From: Chaenocephalus aceratus
Lineage: Eukaryota; Chordata; Actinopteri; Perciformes; Channichthyidae
Direction: 5' to 3'
Assembly: GCA_023974075.1 (NCBI GenBank)
Contig: CM043798.1
Location: 7,042,173 to 7,106,172, forward strand
DNA: 64,000 bases
The first letter of the stretch is position 1; each line of letters starts with the position of its first letter. The notes beneath the pieces were generated by a model. It worked only from the letters and a program-made list of their open reading frames with translations, ran no database searches and was not told the DNA's origin. The translations under genes and the position numbers were made by a program. Below are positions 21,873-31,599 of this stretch, one piece after another.

Positions 21873-22323
21873 ACCTCCACCTTTTTTAAAGAGTTACAAG
21901 TTATTAAGATTACACTGGTTCATATTGTACTCAGTTTACTGAACTGTGATGCATGAAACCAGAAGGGGAATTGTTGAGGTTTACTGAAGTTACAAAGACA
22001 TTAATAGATATGAGTATAACAGGTCAGTGTAAAAACAAGCTTCTGTCAGTCATGAACCATTCAAACTATTTATATAACCATGTAATACAGTTATGTAGTA
22101 GTTCAGTAAAAGTAATTCTTTATTTATATGTCTTAAATATCCTTTATTTTAGAGGGGCCTGAGACTTAACATGTTCATTGCCCAAAACTGCACTGTAGTT
22201 ATTGTGCATGTGACAATAAGGCCTTAATATTAGGGCTGCACGATATCAGGAACACATAACACGAGCGATATTTGAACAAAAACGTATACATGCAGCATTA
22301 TTACTTTTCCAACAACATGGGAT
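21873..22323. other. No gene; short MITE-like terminus at 22,231
   Basis: Mostly AT-rich. AGGGCTGCACGATATC at about 22,233 resembles the start of common fish 'chromatin of small hAT/MITE' repeats, but no partner end was found. A GT run lies at 22,349-22,361 just beyond. Confidence 0.35.
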
Positions 22324-24081
22324 TTATTGTTTATTAGTTAAATATCGTGTGTGTGTGTGTTTATTTATTGACATGTCCTCCTCTCTACTGGCCAACACAG
22401 GGAGCATATGCTGAGTGTAGAAGTTCTCCAGGAGGAGGAGATTTCCATGCCATGCAGGGTCTTTGGGGATGGGGATGATGATCGCCTCCTTTGTGGTCCA
22501 CACAACAAAGTAGCAGAGACTCCGGTCTGTGATGTGCAGCTGCCCTTGGACCTGGTGCCAGTATGGATGATTCTTCTTGAGAATGTATGACCCACCCTCC
22601 TCACAGAGACAGAAGGATGGTAACTGGACTGCCTCCGCGATGGTCATGTTCCTCTGGCTGTGTGGACACTTCACCTCCAGCAGGGCAGATGGCTGCACAA
22701 GTCCATCGGGTGATGCTCCCAAAACACCCGACTCACTCACAAATAGACCGGAGTCGATCACTGTCACCCGATAGGCCTGCACAAAAGCCTTCATCCCTTC
22801 GGCCTCGTTAACTCCCCAGTTGACAGCCATGACTCCGTCTAAATTGTACCCCCCAAGCACCCTCTTCATGAGGGACGCGCATGGAGTGGATGAAAGTCCC
22901 GAACTCAGCACAGCACCAAAATTGCTGGCTGTCAACCTGCCCTGCCTGTGTAACTGCCACTGAGGATTTGTCCGCTGTCCTACGGTGGCTGTCTGGATGG
23001 CAGCTTGCTGGTCTCTTGTCAGTCGCATTGAGGCAAAAATTGCTTCAAGCCCCCGACCCCCATGCTCCTTCACCAGCTCTGGCACGGTGACAATGGCCTG
23101 ATGTTGAGGCTGCGGCTCTGGCTCAGGTGACAAAAGCCATGCCATGCCACACTGTGTGCCCCTCAGTGCAGACCTGAACCAGTCTACATCCTCAGTGGCG
23201 ATGTCTCTGGCCAGTGGGTTGTATGTCTCCTCTTGCTGTTGGTAGAGTAGAGACACCGGCTGGACTACTTTGGAAGTGCCAGGCTTCTTCCACTGGCACT
23301 CAACATCTGTGGAGCTGATCTGCCACATGGCAAATATTGCCAATGCTGCAGCGTGGCTGCATTTGTACATCCCCCGTGCACAATCACAGACAGCGCTCTG
23401 CATCGCGCCATCGTCTCCCATGTAGATCTGTACACATAAAGTAAGTACCATGTTTGTTAACATGCTATAATAGATTGAATGAGCAATACAAGGATGGTCA
23501 GGATCTGGGGGCGGGAGGGTTTATTTTTCCATAGTTTTGTCCTCTTGTCTGATTGTTGTTATTGTTTGTTTTTTTCTGTATTTTTTGTAATTTGTGTTGT
23601 ATTGGTTGTGATCAATGCTCTCTACATTAGGAAAACACATACCAGTGTACCAGAGGGAGTCACACACAGCTGTGCCTAGATAACCAAACAAATTGAAAAA
23701 TCCTTGAATCTACACACAGCAAATAAACTCAAATGACACAACGAGATGTAAAAGGAGATCACACATACAGTATAGTCGATATAAAACTGGCCGCTTCAAT
23801 CTGAAGAGAAACTAAAACAAAACACGGGAGTGTACCTTGTTCTTGTGAACACTAATGTTATCCACAGCATACACAGAGACCATGAAGTTCTTAAGGAGAA
23901 AACTAGTTGCTAAAACAAAACACGTTAGTGTACCTTGTTAGCTAATGTTAGCTAGCTGACATTAACGTTAAACATTGCACTCATGTTACTCACCGAAACC
24001 TTGTAAAGCCGGTCCCGCATGCTGGCTCTTACAGAACCGACTAACTCCCCTTTCGTTGTATGTACAGCTCTCAACGTGCCC
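22324..24081 (-). CDS. SWIM-zinc-finger / YqaJ-like nuclease (ISL2EU second gene), C-terminal exons
   Basis: The accessory protein of the ISL2EU-like element. It combines a SWIM zinc-binding motif with a YqaJ-type (lambda-exonuclease-like) nuclease domain. The last exon, 23,427 down to 22,324, starts after a CAG acceptor and encodes IYMGDDGAMQS, then the SWIM motif CDCARGMYKCSH (CxC...CxH). The nuclease follows: RQGRLTASNFGAVL, then GVNEAEGMKAF, LGASPDGLV and LLEVKCPHS, whose D and ExK residues are the expected metal-binding core, then HPYWHQVQGQL. The preceding exon (about 24,081-23,994) ends RASMRDRLYKVS at a GT donor and joins in phase 0. Further upstream exons are lost or displaced by nested elements from 24,086. 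The terminal exon has no stop over 368 codons, so it decayed little. It converges on the transposase gene. Confidence 0.85.
23790..24010 (-). repeat. Intron segment repeated at 39,240-39,480
   Basis: The block with AAACAAAACACGGGAGTGTA, TTATCCACAGCATACACAG, CCTTGTTAGCTAATGTTA and CATTAACGTTA, ending in the exon edge CCTTGTA-AGCCGGT, occurs here and at about 39,240-39,480. It is the intron just downstream of the exon encoding RLYKVS. Confidence 0.8.
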
Positions 24082-24085
24082 AGAC

Positions 24086-24399
24086 CAGTGGCGGAGCTGG
24101 GGGGTGGCTGGGAGTGGCCATGGCCACCCCCAGCTGAATCCTGGCCACCCTATTGGCCACCTCAAACACCCTCACCACGGGGGCCCAAACTATTTTAGAA
24201 CATTAAGAAAAAAATGTTTAAGTAACCTTTCATCATTCATCAAGAATTAACATGAATAGGACGTTATATCGATAATGTACTCACTAAACTTACAATTCAT
24301 TTAACTTATTTTCTTCCAAAAGTTAATTATCCAAAGCCTCTGTACACCCCCTTCTATTTACATGTAATGGTTTGGTCCTGCCTCCAAACGCGGTGCAGC
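24086..24399. mobile_element. hAT-like terminus CAGTGGCGGAGCTGGGG
   Basis: A start with CAGTGGCGGAGCTGGGGGGT followed by GGCCATGGCCACCCCCAGC, a terminus type seen in fish hAT families. It interrupts the YqaJ gene. The matching right end is not identified; it would lie beyond 29,424. Confidence 0.45.
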
Positions 24400-25555
24400 C
24401 AGTGTTGCCAACTTGGCGACTTTGTCGTTAAATTTGGTGGATTTCCAAACCCTCCGGCGACTTATTTGTGTCAAAAGCGACTAACGACTATTCTAACGAT
24501 TTATAATGGTGTTATTAGCGACTTTTCTGGTGTTTGGCGACTCACGTATTGTTCTGCAGTTAACAAGCTGCCGTGAGCCCCGCCTCCCTCCCATAGTACT
24601 CACAGGCGCTCAGACTGACAGTTGCCTGGCGGCAGCAGAGCTGCTGCTGCTGCAGTCAGAGAGAGCAGCGAGGAGACAGGACTACACTCCCCCGCGTCGA
24701 GACTGCAAATGAATTGCGCATGCGCCAACTGCCAAGCCGTCCTGGTTTTGAGCGGGATTTAAATGTAAAGAGTTATGTTCTGCTTAAGACGGGAAAGCAA
24801 AAAAGTAATTTTACATTGCAGAATAGAGATATTTCTGATCTACTGTCGTCTGGATTTAACTCCGGTGGTTTCAAGTTTTGATCCTTTAAGGGTTGGGAAC
24901 GTTTTTTGTACTCCCCTCCATAGATATATATAAACACTAGATGGCTCATGGGAGATTTTCCAGCGTAGCTGACCGGCCGCCATCTTGCTACAGTTAACAG
25001 TTACTCTGATTCGCGTTATGGTAGCTGTTGTAAGGTGAGTGATCTGCACAAAAATACTCTTAACTCACTGAAATCTTGACTGATTTACAAACGGTTTGGT
25101 TTATTATAAACATGATTAGCATGGCTATGATACAGGATGCTTGGACATGTTGAAATTGCAGCTTTTCTTTGTGTATGTGGTTGTATTTATTAGCTGGCTA
25201 ATAACAAGAGGCTGTCAGTGAGACCTAGTATTACAAAGTTGACCCAGCAACTTTACACCAGTGGGAGAGGCAGAACTGCTCTTTCTTTTCAACACAACTT
25301 AAAGATCCTGTGACACGGTTTTCCCCCATCATCCAAACCCATCAATTTGAGTACATATTGTCCCCTTGAAAACTGTTACTGAACTGATTTTGGATATTTG
25401 TACTTTGATAACCATTAATCTGCCCTTCAATGTTGACCATTTTTCTGGATCTTCTCTGGATTCTTCAAGTCCCGCCAAATGATGGGTGACGTCATTGCGG
25501 GCACAGTGCTCCAGCTGCACCGTTCAGGATCCCAGTTTCTGCATGTAAACGCACG

Positions 25556-25708
25556 ATGGCACACACAGCAGCAAGCTCAGACAGCGATGACAGTTTAATT
25601 TTGAACGTGTCTGAGAGCTCATATGAGGCTGAAGGATCGGTTTATGTTGTATCTGTTAGAAGTTTAGGAATGAGGTGCGTCAATATGGGCGATCATATGG
25701 TCATGTAG
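25556..25708 (+). pseudogene. N-terminal fragment of a transposon protein (MAHTAASSDSDDS...)
   Basis: ATG at 25,556 opens a 50-residue acidic/Ser-rich frame (SSDSDDSLILNVSESSYEA) ending at a TAG. This acidic start resembles proteins in fish Kolobok-like transposons that go on to a P2X7-C-terminal-like zinc domain, but that domain is not present here. Another element starts right at its end (CAGTGGTGGAATGAG, 25,711). Confidence 0.4.
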
Positions 25709-25710
25709 CC

Positions 25711-25944
25711 AGTGGTGGAATGAGACTAAAAATCATCCCGGGACTCTCGACCGGCCCACTTCGGTACCGCTAGTAAATAGTAGTAGTAAATTGTCAACGG
25801 GGGGAGTGGGGGATGTCAGGGGCGGCGGGTGCTGTAGATAGTAAATATGTAAATATTTGTGTCACTGCATCCTGGTAAAATACAAATATAATGTATAATG
25901 TCTGTGTCTTTGACCTTAGCGCTGCTAGCCACCTGTGCCCTGTA
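25711..25944. repeat. Repeat with CGGCCCACTTCGGTACCG, second copy at 27,656
   Basis: CCGGCCCACTTCGGTACCG and TGTCAACGGGGGGAG occur at 25,759-25,805 and again at 27,656-27,744. The first copy begins CAGTGGTGGAATGAGAC and the second ends TCCGCTACTG. They may be the two ends of a diverged element that brackets the hAT at 25,953-27,067, but no clear target duplication was found. Confidence 0.5.
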
Positions 25945-26329
25945 CTACGAAGTAGGGGTGGGCGATATTGAAAAATATGTTATCACGATATTTTCAAGCA
26001 GTATCACGATAGACGATATATATCACGATATTTTTTCATGTCGGTTATTATGGTTATTTTTCAAGTTACTTAACAGTACAAGCACCTACAAGGTAACAGA
26101 AACTAAAACAAAAAGGAGTAACAGACCAAAATAGCATTTCAAGCTGGTTTTATTTCAGAAATGAAACCCTGAATGAACAAGTGAGCAGTGGACATCAATA
26201 AACATGAAAAGGAGGGTAAAACATAACTAAGTAAAACATAAAACATCAATGAGGAAAAGTCAGTGCCAAACAATTAAAATGTAAACTTTAGAGTAGACTT
26301 TAAGTGTAATAAAAACTTTAGCATAACTG

Positions 26330-26715
26330 AAGGGAAAAACATAAAACGCCACCGCGTCAGTTATGTCTTTCCACCGTTTGCTAGTCTTTTCATAAGGAGC
26401 CCCTTTATGAAATGCCTGCCCTATGGTAGTTTGTTTTGGTGCAGTCGCAGCGGTAGATTGTGCATTCACACGCGGGGGACCTTGCACTCTTACAGTCTCT
26501 GCATGCTCTTTCTGGTGCTTGCGTTTGAGGTGGTCTCGTAAGCCCGACGTGTTGCCTCGCTTTGAAATTTCCTTTTTTGCACATTTTGCAAATGACATTT
26601 GTTTGCTCCGTGTCTGTTGTGTTATATCCAAAATATTTCCATACCACAGACGTAGAGTTCTTTTTGGGGACTAAATCTAATTCTTCTACATCAGAATCTG
26701 ACTCTCCGTCCATTA
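26330..26715 (-). pseudogene. BED-zinc-finger N-terminus of a hAT transposase (ZBED1-like)
   Basis: Read on the minus strand: MDGESDSDVEELDLVPKKNS, then SVVWKYFGYN and NVICKMCKK, the first half of a BED finger. A frameshift at about 26,590 leads to SGLRDHLKRKHQKEH, the His half. The following PKQTTIGQAFHKGAPYEKTS and WKDITDAVAFYV match the start of the RNase-H-like region of ZBED-type transposases. The catalytic region and C-terminal dimerisation domain are missing. Confidence 0.85.
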
Positions 26716-26891
26716 TTGCTGTGTGTGCAGACTGCCATCAGTGTATTTTCCCTCGCTGCAAAGAAAGGGGGCGGGGACTTTGGGAGCGTGTCAAACAACT
26801 CGGACTGAACGAAAGCAGAGGTGCGCTGACATTGTGAAATCGATCGGGCTTGATATATGGTGAAATTAAAATCAGTAGGTGAGGCTGGGGG

Positions 26892-26968
26892 AGCGGGAGG
26901 GGAAGAGGCTCTCCGTCCGCTGTCATAGCCCCCTGCGCCGCGCACGGAGAGCCTCTTCCCCTCCCGCT
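26892..26968. repeat. Perfect 25-bp hairpin inside the hAT
   Basis: Arm 26,892-26,916 (AGCGGGAGGGGAAGAGGCTC...) and arm 26,944-26,968 are perfect reverse complements around a 27-nt GC-rich loop. Confidence 0.9.
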
Positions 26969-27849
26969 AATTTTTTTTTATCACGATAGGACGATATCTC
27001 TGAAAAAGCATATCGTGGAGATCTAATATCGTCACGACGATATATATCGTCATATCGCCCACCCCTACTACGAAGCCAGTTTAACAGACCCTGGATATGT
27101 TTGAGTAACAAACAAACTAACAACAACAAACTAACAAACGAGATCTCGCTAAGCGGTCCTACGACGCTGGTTATCAACTCGGTAAATCAAGCCAGGGTTT
27201 CTCTCTCCAGCTGAGAGCGCGTTCACGTCTAAGACACGAGTGGATCTGACTTTAATTACATTTGTCTCGAGTGTTTCGTCAACATAATGTGTTAAATAAT
27301 ACTTCTGCATACAGTATGTGACACTGTGAGTGTTGCACGGCCAGATGAGGCTGGAGAAGCTGACTCAGATAAGAAAATATATGATATATTATGATATTAT
27401 ATGATCGATGATCTGATTGATGATGTGATATGAATGATAAGAGCGACACGTCGGCGTCTTCTCTGCATACGGCAGTTTAAACTGTATTTCCTTTATCCTG
27501 TAATATGACTTGAAAGATGTAAACTCTGCACACTGAGTTGATCTCTTTTCTATAGATGCCGGAGGCGGGCAGCATCAGGTAAAATAAGTTATTTAGCCTT
27601 CTCAAACCTGAGCCTCACGTGCCGCCTATGGGGGATGTGCTAGTTACTTATCCGACCGGCCCACTTCGGTACCGGCCCATCGGGATTCGTTCCGATGGCC
27701 AGTCCGCTACTGCACCCAGCCCACGTAAACTGTCAACGGGGGGAGCCTCGCTGCGGGGAAACGGTGGACCTAGTGTCCCGATCGGAGTGGGAATAATAAT
27801 AATAATCCGTGCATTTTATCCATTAATTTCCCCAACATTGTGGTAAAAA

Positions 27850-28190
27850 AACACACGTTTAATCCATGTTGTTGGTGTACTACAACTACAAAAAGCATCG
27901 GTTTGTTTTCTCATCAGGAAATGCAGACCGGCTCAAACAAACGATTTTTAATCATCATCCTCACGATCATTTCATGTATCATATGTTCGCCGAATTGACA
28001 TGAAAGCACTAATAAATGTAGTTTCATCCACTTGAGTTTACAACTACAAAAATAATCGATTTGTTTTTATATCACATCTGACGGGAGGAAATTCAGCAGC
28101 TCTCACTCCCGATTTTAATCCTAATGTAATCATCATCTTCACCACGATCATTTATGTTTATGTTCGCCGAATTGACATGAAAGCACTGAC
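27850..28190. repeat. Interspersed repeat, second copy of 8640-8905, partly tandem
   Basis: It matches 8640-8905 block by block. Within it, AATCATCATC-TCAC-ACGATCATTT followed by ATGTTCGCCGAATTGACATG and AAAGCACT occurs twice (27,950-28,010 and 28,128-28,188), so the unit is itself tandemly duplicated at about 175 bp. Confidence 0.75.
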
Positions 28191-28613
28191 ACATATGAAT
28201 ATACTGTAGTCAACTTCATTAAAACGTTATTAACGTGCCTAAACTCAGTAATTCACCATTTCTACGCATGACAACACACTTTGTCCGTGTTTGGCTCTCT
28301 CGCCCCACAGTGAAGCGTTCCCGCATTGACGTCACTTCCGGCTTCCCCCAAAACTTCAAAATGAGTCGAAGGAATTTCCCCGCGATGTTCGAAATTATTG
28401 ATATTTAACGGAACGGTATCGCACCTTCTTTTTTAAACTGACGGTTCAAGATTACTAGTAGCCCAATATTTCATTGCACAACAGTTGTTGGGATGCTGTC
28501 ACAGGCTCTTTAAGAGACACATGATTTCTTCCAAGTGGTTTGGCTTGTTAAAAACATCTTGCATTATGATACAGGAATTTGCTGGCTTTGTGTTTACAGA
28601 AGTACCTGCCCAT

Positions 28614-28700
28614 GCCGGACTTTTGTGCAGCCTACGGATGCTCTAATCACCGCAGTCTGTCTGTCTGCAGTCTATATGAAGATCTCATGTCAAAAATAAT
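28614..28700 (+). pseudogene. Start of a THAP domain (MPDFCAAYGCSN)
   Basis: An exon after the acceptor TTTACAG (about 28,601) has an ATG at 28,614 and encodes MPDFCAAYGCSNHRS, the C-x4-C start of a THAP DNA-binding domain. The frame then degrades and stops within about 30 codons. It belongs to the 24,919-29,280 element, whose left end supplies a splice donor, so this was probably its transposase. Confidence 0.65.
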
Positions 28701-29484
28701 TGTGATAAATTAGACAGAACTGGCCTGTCTGTGAGCACATTTTATGTTGGTTTGGTTCTTCTGATAAAGGTGTGAATATCTAAATAATATACCAACATAT
28801 GCTATTGTCATTAGTTGTTTCCCTGTTCTTAAAGCTAAGGCATTGCTAAATTAACAACTCTTGGCTTACAGAGTGGTAACATGAGACCGATTTTTATATA
28901 TAAAATATAAATGTATTTTAATTTTATTATAAATATTAACAATATAATAAAATAAATAGAAATATATACACCGGCAAATATTTAATATAAATACCTTGTG
29001 TGTGTGTGTATAGCTATTGCTTTATCTGATTAATGTTATTTTCATATGAAAGTCCATGATTATAAGTATGCAGTATCATAACTACATCTTTGATGTTTAT
29101 AAAAAACCAAACCGTTTGAAAATTGGTTGAAAATTGAGCAAGCTATGGTTATTTAAATAGTAAACCATAATGTTATGAATGAGAGAACTCCCTGTAGCAA
29201 GATGGCGGCCAAGTGGCAACGTCAGTCTCCATTGGCCAGCAGCGCGGGTGAGTCATCTAGTGTTTATATATATATCTATGCTCCCCTCTACCATGCTCTC
29301 TTCTACAGCCGCCATTACATGATATGCAAATTAGGCGATTACGTCATTTAGCGACTTCTGGCGACTTTTTGGACAGCCAATAGCTACTTTTCTTACTAAG
29401 GGGTTGGCAACACTGGGTGCAGCACCACCGGCACTTTCTAGCAGAGAGCAAGAGCATGTTAGGAGCAGGGAGGCTAGTACTTCA

Positions 29485-29665
29485 ATTTAATTCAAAACCT
29501 TTATTTATCCAGGTAAAATCCCATTGAGATCAATGATCTCTTTTTCAAGGGAGACCTGCAGCAGTAGGTTCCACAAGAAGACATACAAACATAAACAACA
29601 GAACAACAAAAGGACATCATACAGCAAAATGTACAGGGATTACAATTTACATATTTAACCACATG
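29485..29665 (-). mobile_element. LINE 3' tail, minus orientation
   Basis: On the minus strand CAGGTCTCCCTTGAAAAAGA, then GATCTCAATGGGATTTTACC and TGGATAAATAAAGG form a common 3' end of fish LINEs of the I/L2 types. No coding sequence is attached. Confidence 0.6.
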
Positions 29666-30085
29666 TACAGGTACAACGCCACATACTTACGTGTATGCCA
29701 TGTCTCAACGACTCACAAAGTCAGGCTTTCATAAGAGAAAAGAAAGGAGAGAAAGACAAGAGAGGGACTAAAGGGCCACAGTATGTCACCCAGTTTTTCA
29801 AAGAAAAGGTGGGCGTGGTCTATGAGTGGTGGAAATGTGTCTGTTAGCTAAGCTTAGTCCATTGTAAATAATAATTGTTATATATTTTTTTTTACTAAGC
29901 TGACATTAAGTACTGTTAATATCTATACAGGTTTTTAATTTCACTCTTTTAGCTGACATTTAGTAAATGCAGGTACATTTTTAGCAGCTATTCATACTAA
30001 ATCAGTTGTCCCTCACCCTGGTGCCTGGACCAACAGATCCATCTCTAGGCTCAGCAGCCCTGTCCCCCCATAAGTGTTATATGTT

Positions 30086-31145
30086 CACCGCTCGGTGTCA
30101 GTAAATATTGTGCGGTTAGTATTGGACTACAAGATAGATGCAAGCCTGTACAGGTAGAGTTATTTAAAGCATAAATGAGGCGGTTGGGTTCTGGAGGTGT
30201 GGTTACAGCAATTGTGCTTGGTTGGCGTGGACTGGGCCTGGGGCCTCATTTATAACGCTGTGCGTAGGATTCACGTGGGAAGGTTGCTTATGTAGTAGAA
30301 ATAAAAAAAAAATAGGTACAGATATTTTCCGACATTTTCCGATTCTCCAAACATTGCGTACCGGCGAGGAAAGTGCGTACGGCACTTCCTACGCTGGTTT
30401 CCCTTTATAAATCACAATTGACTCGAAATGCGGTGCAGCTTTTGCGGCCTTCACGTAACGCCCATATTTGCCTATAAATAGTCGAAGAAACGCCCATTCA
30501 TTCATTCATTCATTTTGACTGACTGCATGAAGAAGATAGCAGGAAATGACGACAGAACAGTTAAAAAAGAAATCTCACACCGTGTCAGATTTTGGTTATT
30601 TTGGGGAGGTCGAGATAAATCATATTGTTTGGTGGATGCAGTTTGAACCAGAGTAGCAGCATGGAGGTCGGATCGTCACCAAAATAAATAAATAAATGGC
30701 CCGAAAAAGGTTAAAGACAAAAAAAATACACATAGCCTTCCTCAGGCAGTGTGTTTGTACCGGTGACAGGAGACACCCCCTTGATGAGAAACTGTAAGAA
30801 ATGATCGGGGAATCCCTCTGGATTGGAGTCATGACGACTGGAACTGAATTATGTTTTTGTATTTGGTGGTTTGTGTCCCCGTTTGTGTTCTCTCCATTCT
30901 TCCTTCTGCCAACGGTGTCGCAGTTTCTCGTCTCTCCCGTTGTTGTGCTTAGTGCGTACGCATGGGTTAGAGTTTGCGTGGAGGACCGCATGTTTTCCCG
31001 TCAAGTTAGTATTTTATAAATCGCAAACATTGCGTAGAAACTGGCGTACGTAATTTTTTGAGCGTATATCCCTTTATAAATGAGACCCCTGGGCCTGGTG
31101 GTCGGGCCCAATGTAATATATTTTCATGGGGCCCAAAATCCCTAG
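30086..31145. repeat. Interspersed repeat copy B with a MITE-like insertion
   Basis: Flanks 30,086-30,240 and 31,091-31,145 match copy A at 16,789-16,968. The insert (about 30,238-31,090) has inverted ends GGGGCCTCATTTATAA and TTATAAATGAGACCCC, repeated TGGGCCT beside both ends (exact duplication ambiguous) and many internal GCGTACG motifs. A (CATT)n run lies at 30,496-30,513. Plus and minus frames inside (for example 30,620-30,991) show no known domain. Confidence 0.7.
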
Positions 31146-31591
31146 CATTGTGAGGCTGAACAAAAGGACCTTTTAGCTATAGTCTTTTAAAAACACAAAA
31201 CATTTACTGACTTTTTTAGGATAGCTTAAAGTAATGTTGTAAAATTACAACTGGGGGCCTTACAGGGTTAAGGGCTATTGTTATGTTTATTCTTAACCTA
31301 TCATTTAATTTAAAAACTCTTTAAATGATGTGTCTCTGTATTCCTGATGATACACTGACAGAATGAGCTCATAGTGCTGCTGATCACCATAAGCTAAACA
31401 GTCTGTATATTGCATTACATTTGTATAATGTAAGCTTTGTTGATACTTTGCCCGCGGGAATATGCTTCCGGGGTCCCATGGAGGCTCCCGGAAGGGGAGG
31501 GACTTCGCCTCTCTATACTGCATTTTGACGGAAATTTTACGATCCTGTCCGTCAAAATGACGGGCAGTGAAAAAGTCTAGCGCAACCTCTG
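31146..31591. other. Right end region of the ISL2EU-like element
   Basis: It ends with CCGTCAAAATGACGGGCAGT and TCTAGCGCAACCTCTG at 31,591. The minus frame over it is probably not coding. The upstream exons of the YqaJ gene should have been here or nearby, but I could not recognise them. Confidence 0.4.
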
Positions 31592-31599
31592 CACAGGCC

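Larger units (their letters stand above)
25953..27067 (-). mobile_element. hAT with ATATCG-rich ends and perfect 8-bp duplication
   Basis: Inverted ends TAGGGGTGGGCGATAT and ATATCGCCCACCCCTA, with direct flanks CTACGAAG at 25,945-25,952 and 27,068-27,075. Subterminal sequence is packed with ATCACGATA/TATCGTGA motifs. It retains only the N-terminal part of a BED-finger transposase on the minus strand, so it is internally deleted. This is the innermost layer of the nest. Confidence 0.95.
25303..28509 (+). mobile_element. Kolobok-like element flanked by TTAA
   Basis: Ends AGATCCTGTGACACGG (left) and, inverted, AGAGCCTGTGACAGC (right), each next to TTAA (25,299-25,302 and 28,510-28,513). TTAA target duplication fits Kolobok (established) or piggyBac. 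A short plus-strand coding start (25,556-25,708) lies 250 bp inside the left end. A hAT is nested at 25,953-27,067. Confidence 0.75.
24919..29280 (+). mobile_element. THAP-associated TIR element with 8-bp duplication (P-like?)
   Basis: Inverted ends CATAGATATATATAAACACT and the complement of ...TGTTTATATATATATCTATG, flanked by the perfect repeat CTCCCCTC (24,911-24,918 and 29,281-29,288). Inside the left end GCCGCCATCTTGCTACA is mirrored by GTAGCAAGATGGCGGC at the right. A splice donor (AAGGTGAGT, about 25,034) and a THAP start (28,614) suggest a shortened THAP transposon. Eight-bp duplications and a THAP domain are features of P elements, but I cannot prove that assignment. Confidence 0.75.
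24400..29415. mobile_element. hAT (short, non-autonomous) enlarged by nested insertions
   Basis: Ends CAGTGTTGCCAACTTGGCGA and (inverted) CAGTGTTGCCAACCCCTTAG, with the perfect 8-bp flanks GGTGCAGC at 24,392-24,399 and 29,416-29,423. Subterminal GCGACTT motifs recur at both ends. Without its nested cargo (24,919-29,280) it is about 650 bp and non-coding. Confidence 0.9.
17990..31591 (+). mobile_element. 13.6-kb ISL2EU-like THAP transposon, multiply invaded
   Basis: The ends CAGAGGTCGCGTTAACC (left) and the complement of CAGAGGTTGCGCTAGAC (right) form imperfect inverted repeats. GACGG/CCGTC motifs lie just inside both. The perfect 8-bp repeat CACAGGCC flanks the pair. Inside are two convergent genes: a THAP plus DDE transposase on plus (18,336-20,981) and a SWIM/YqaJ protein on minus (22,324-24,081). 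This two-gene set is the known plan of ISL2EU elements (established knowledge). Its second gene is cut off upstream by a nested pile of other transposons at 24,086-29,480. I am unsure that 8 bp is the usual duplication length for this superfamily, so the family label is an inference from the proteins. Confidence 0.75.

Noticed and set aside
25711..27744. An extra nested layer bounded by CAGTGGTGGA and TCCGCTACTG
   Set aside because: The ends share CGGCCCACTTCGGTACCG but the flanks (CATGTAGC and CACCCAGC) do not form a target duplication, so I did not count it as a proven layer.
30620..31019. 123-aa minus frame and overlapping plus frames
   Set aside because: They lie within a MITE-like insert, have no recognisable domain and overlap each other on both strands.
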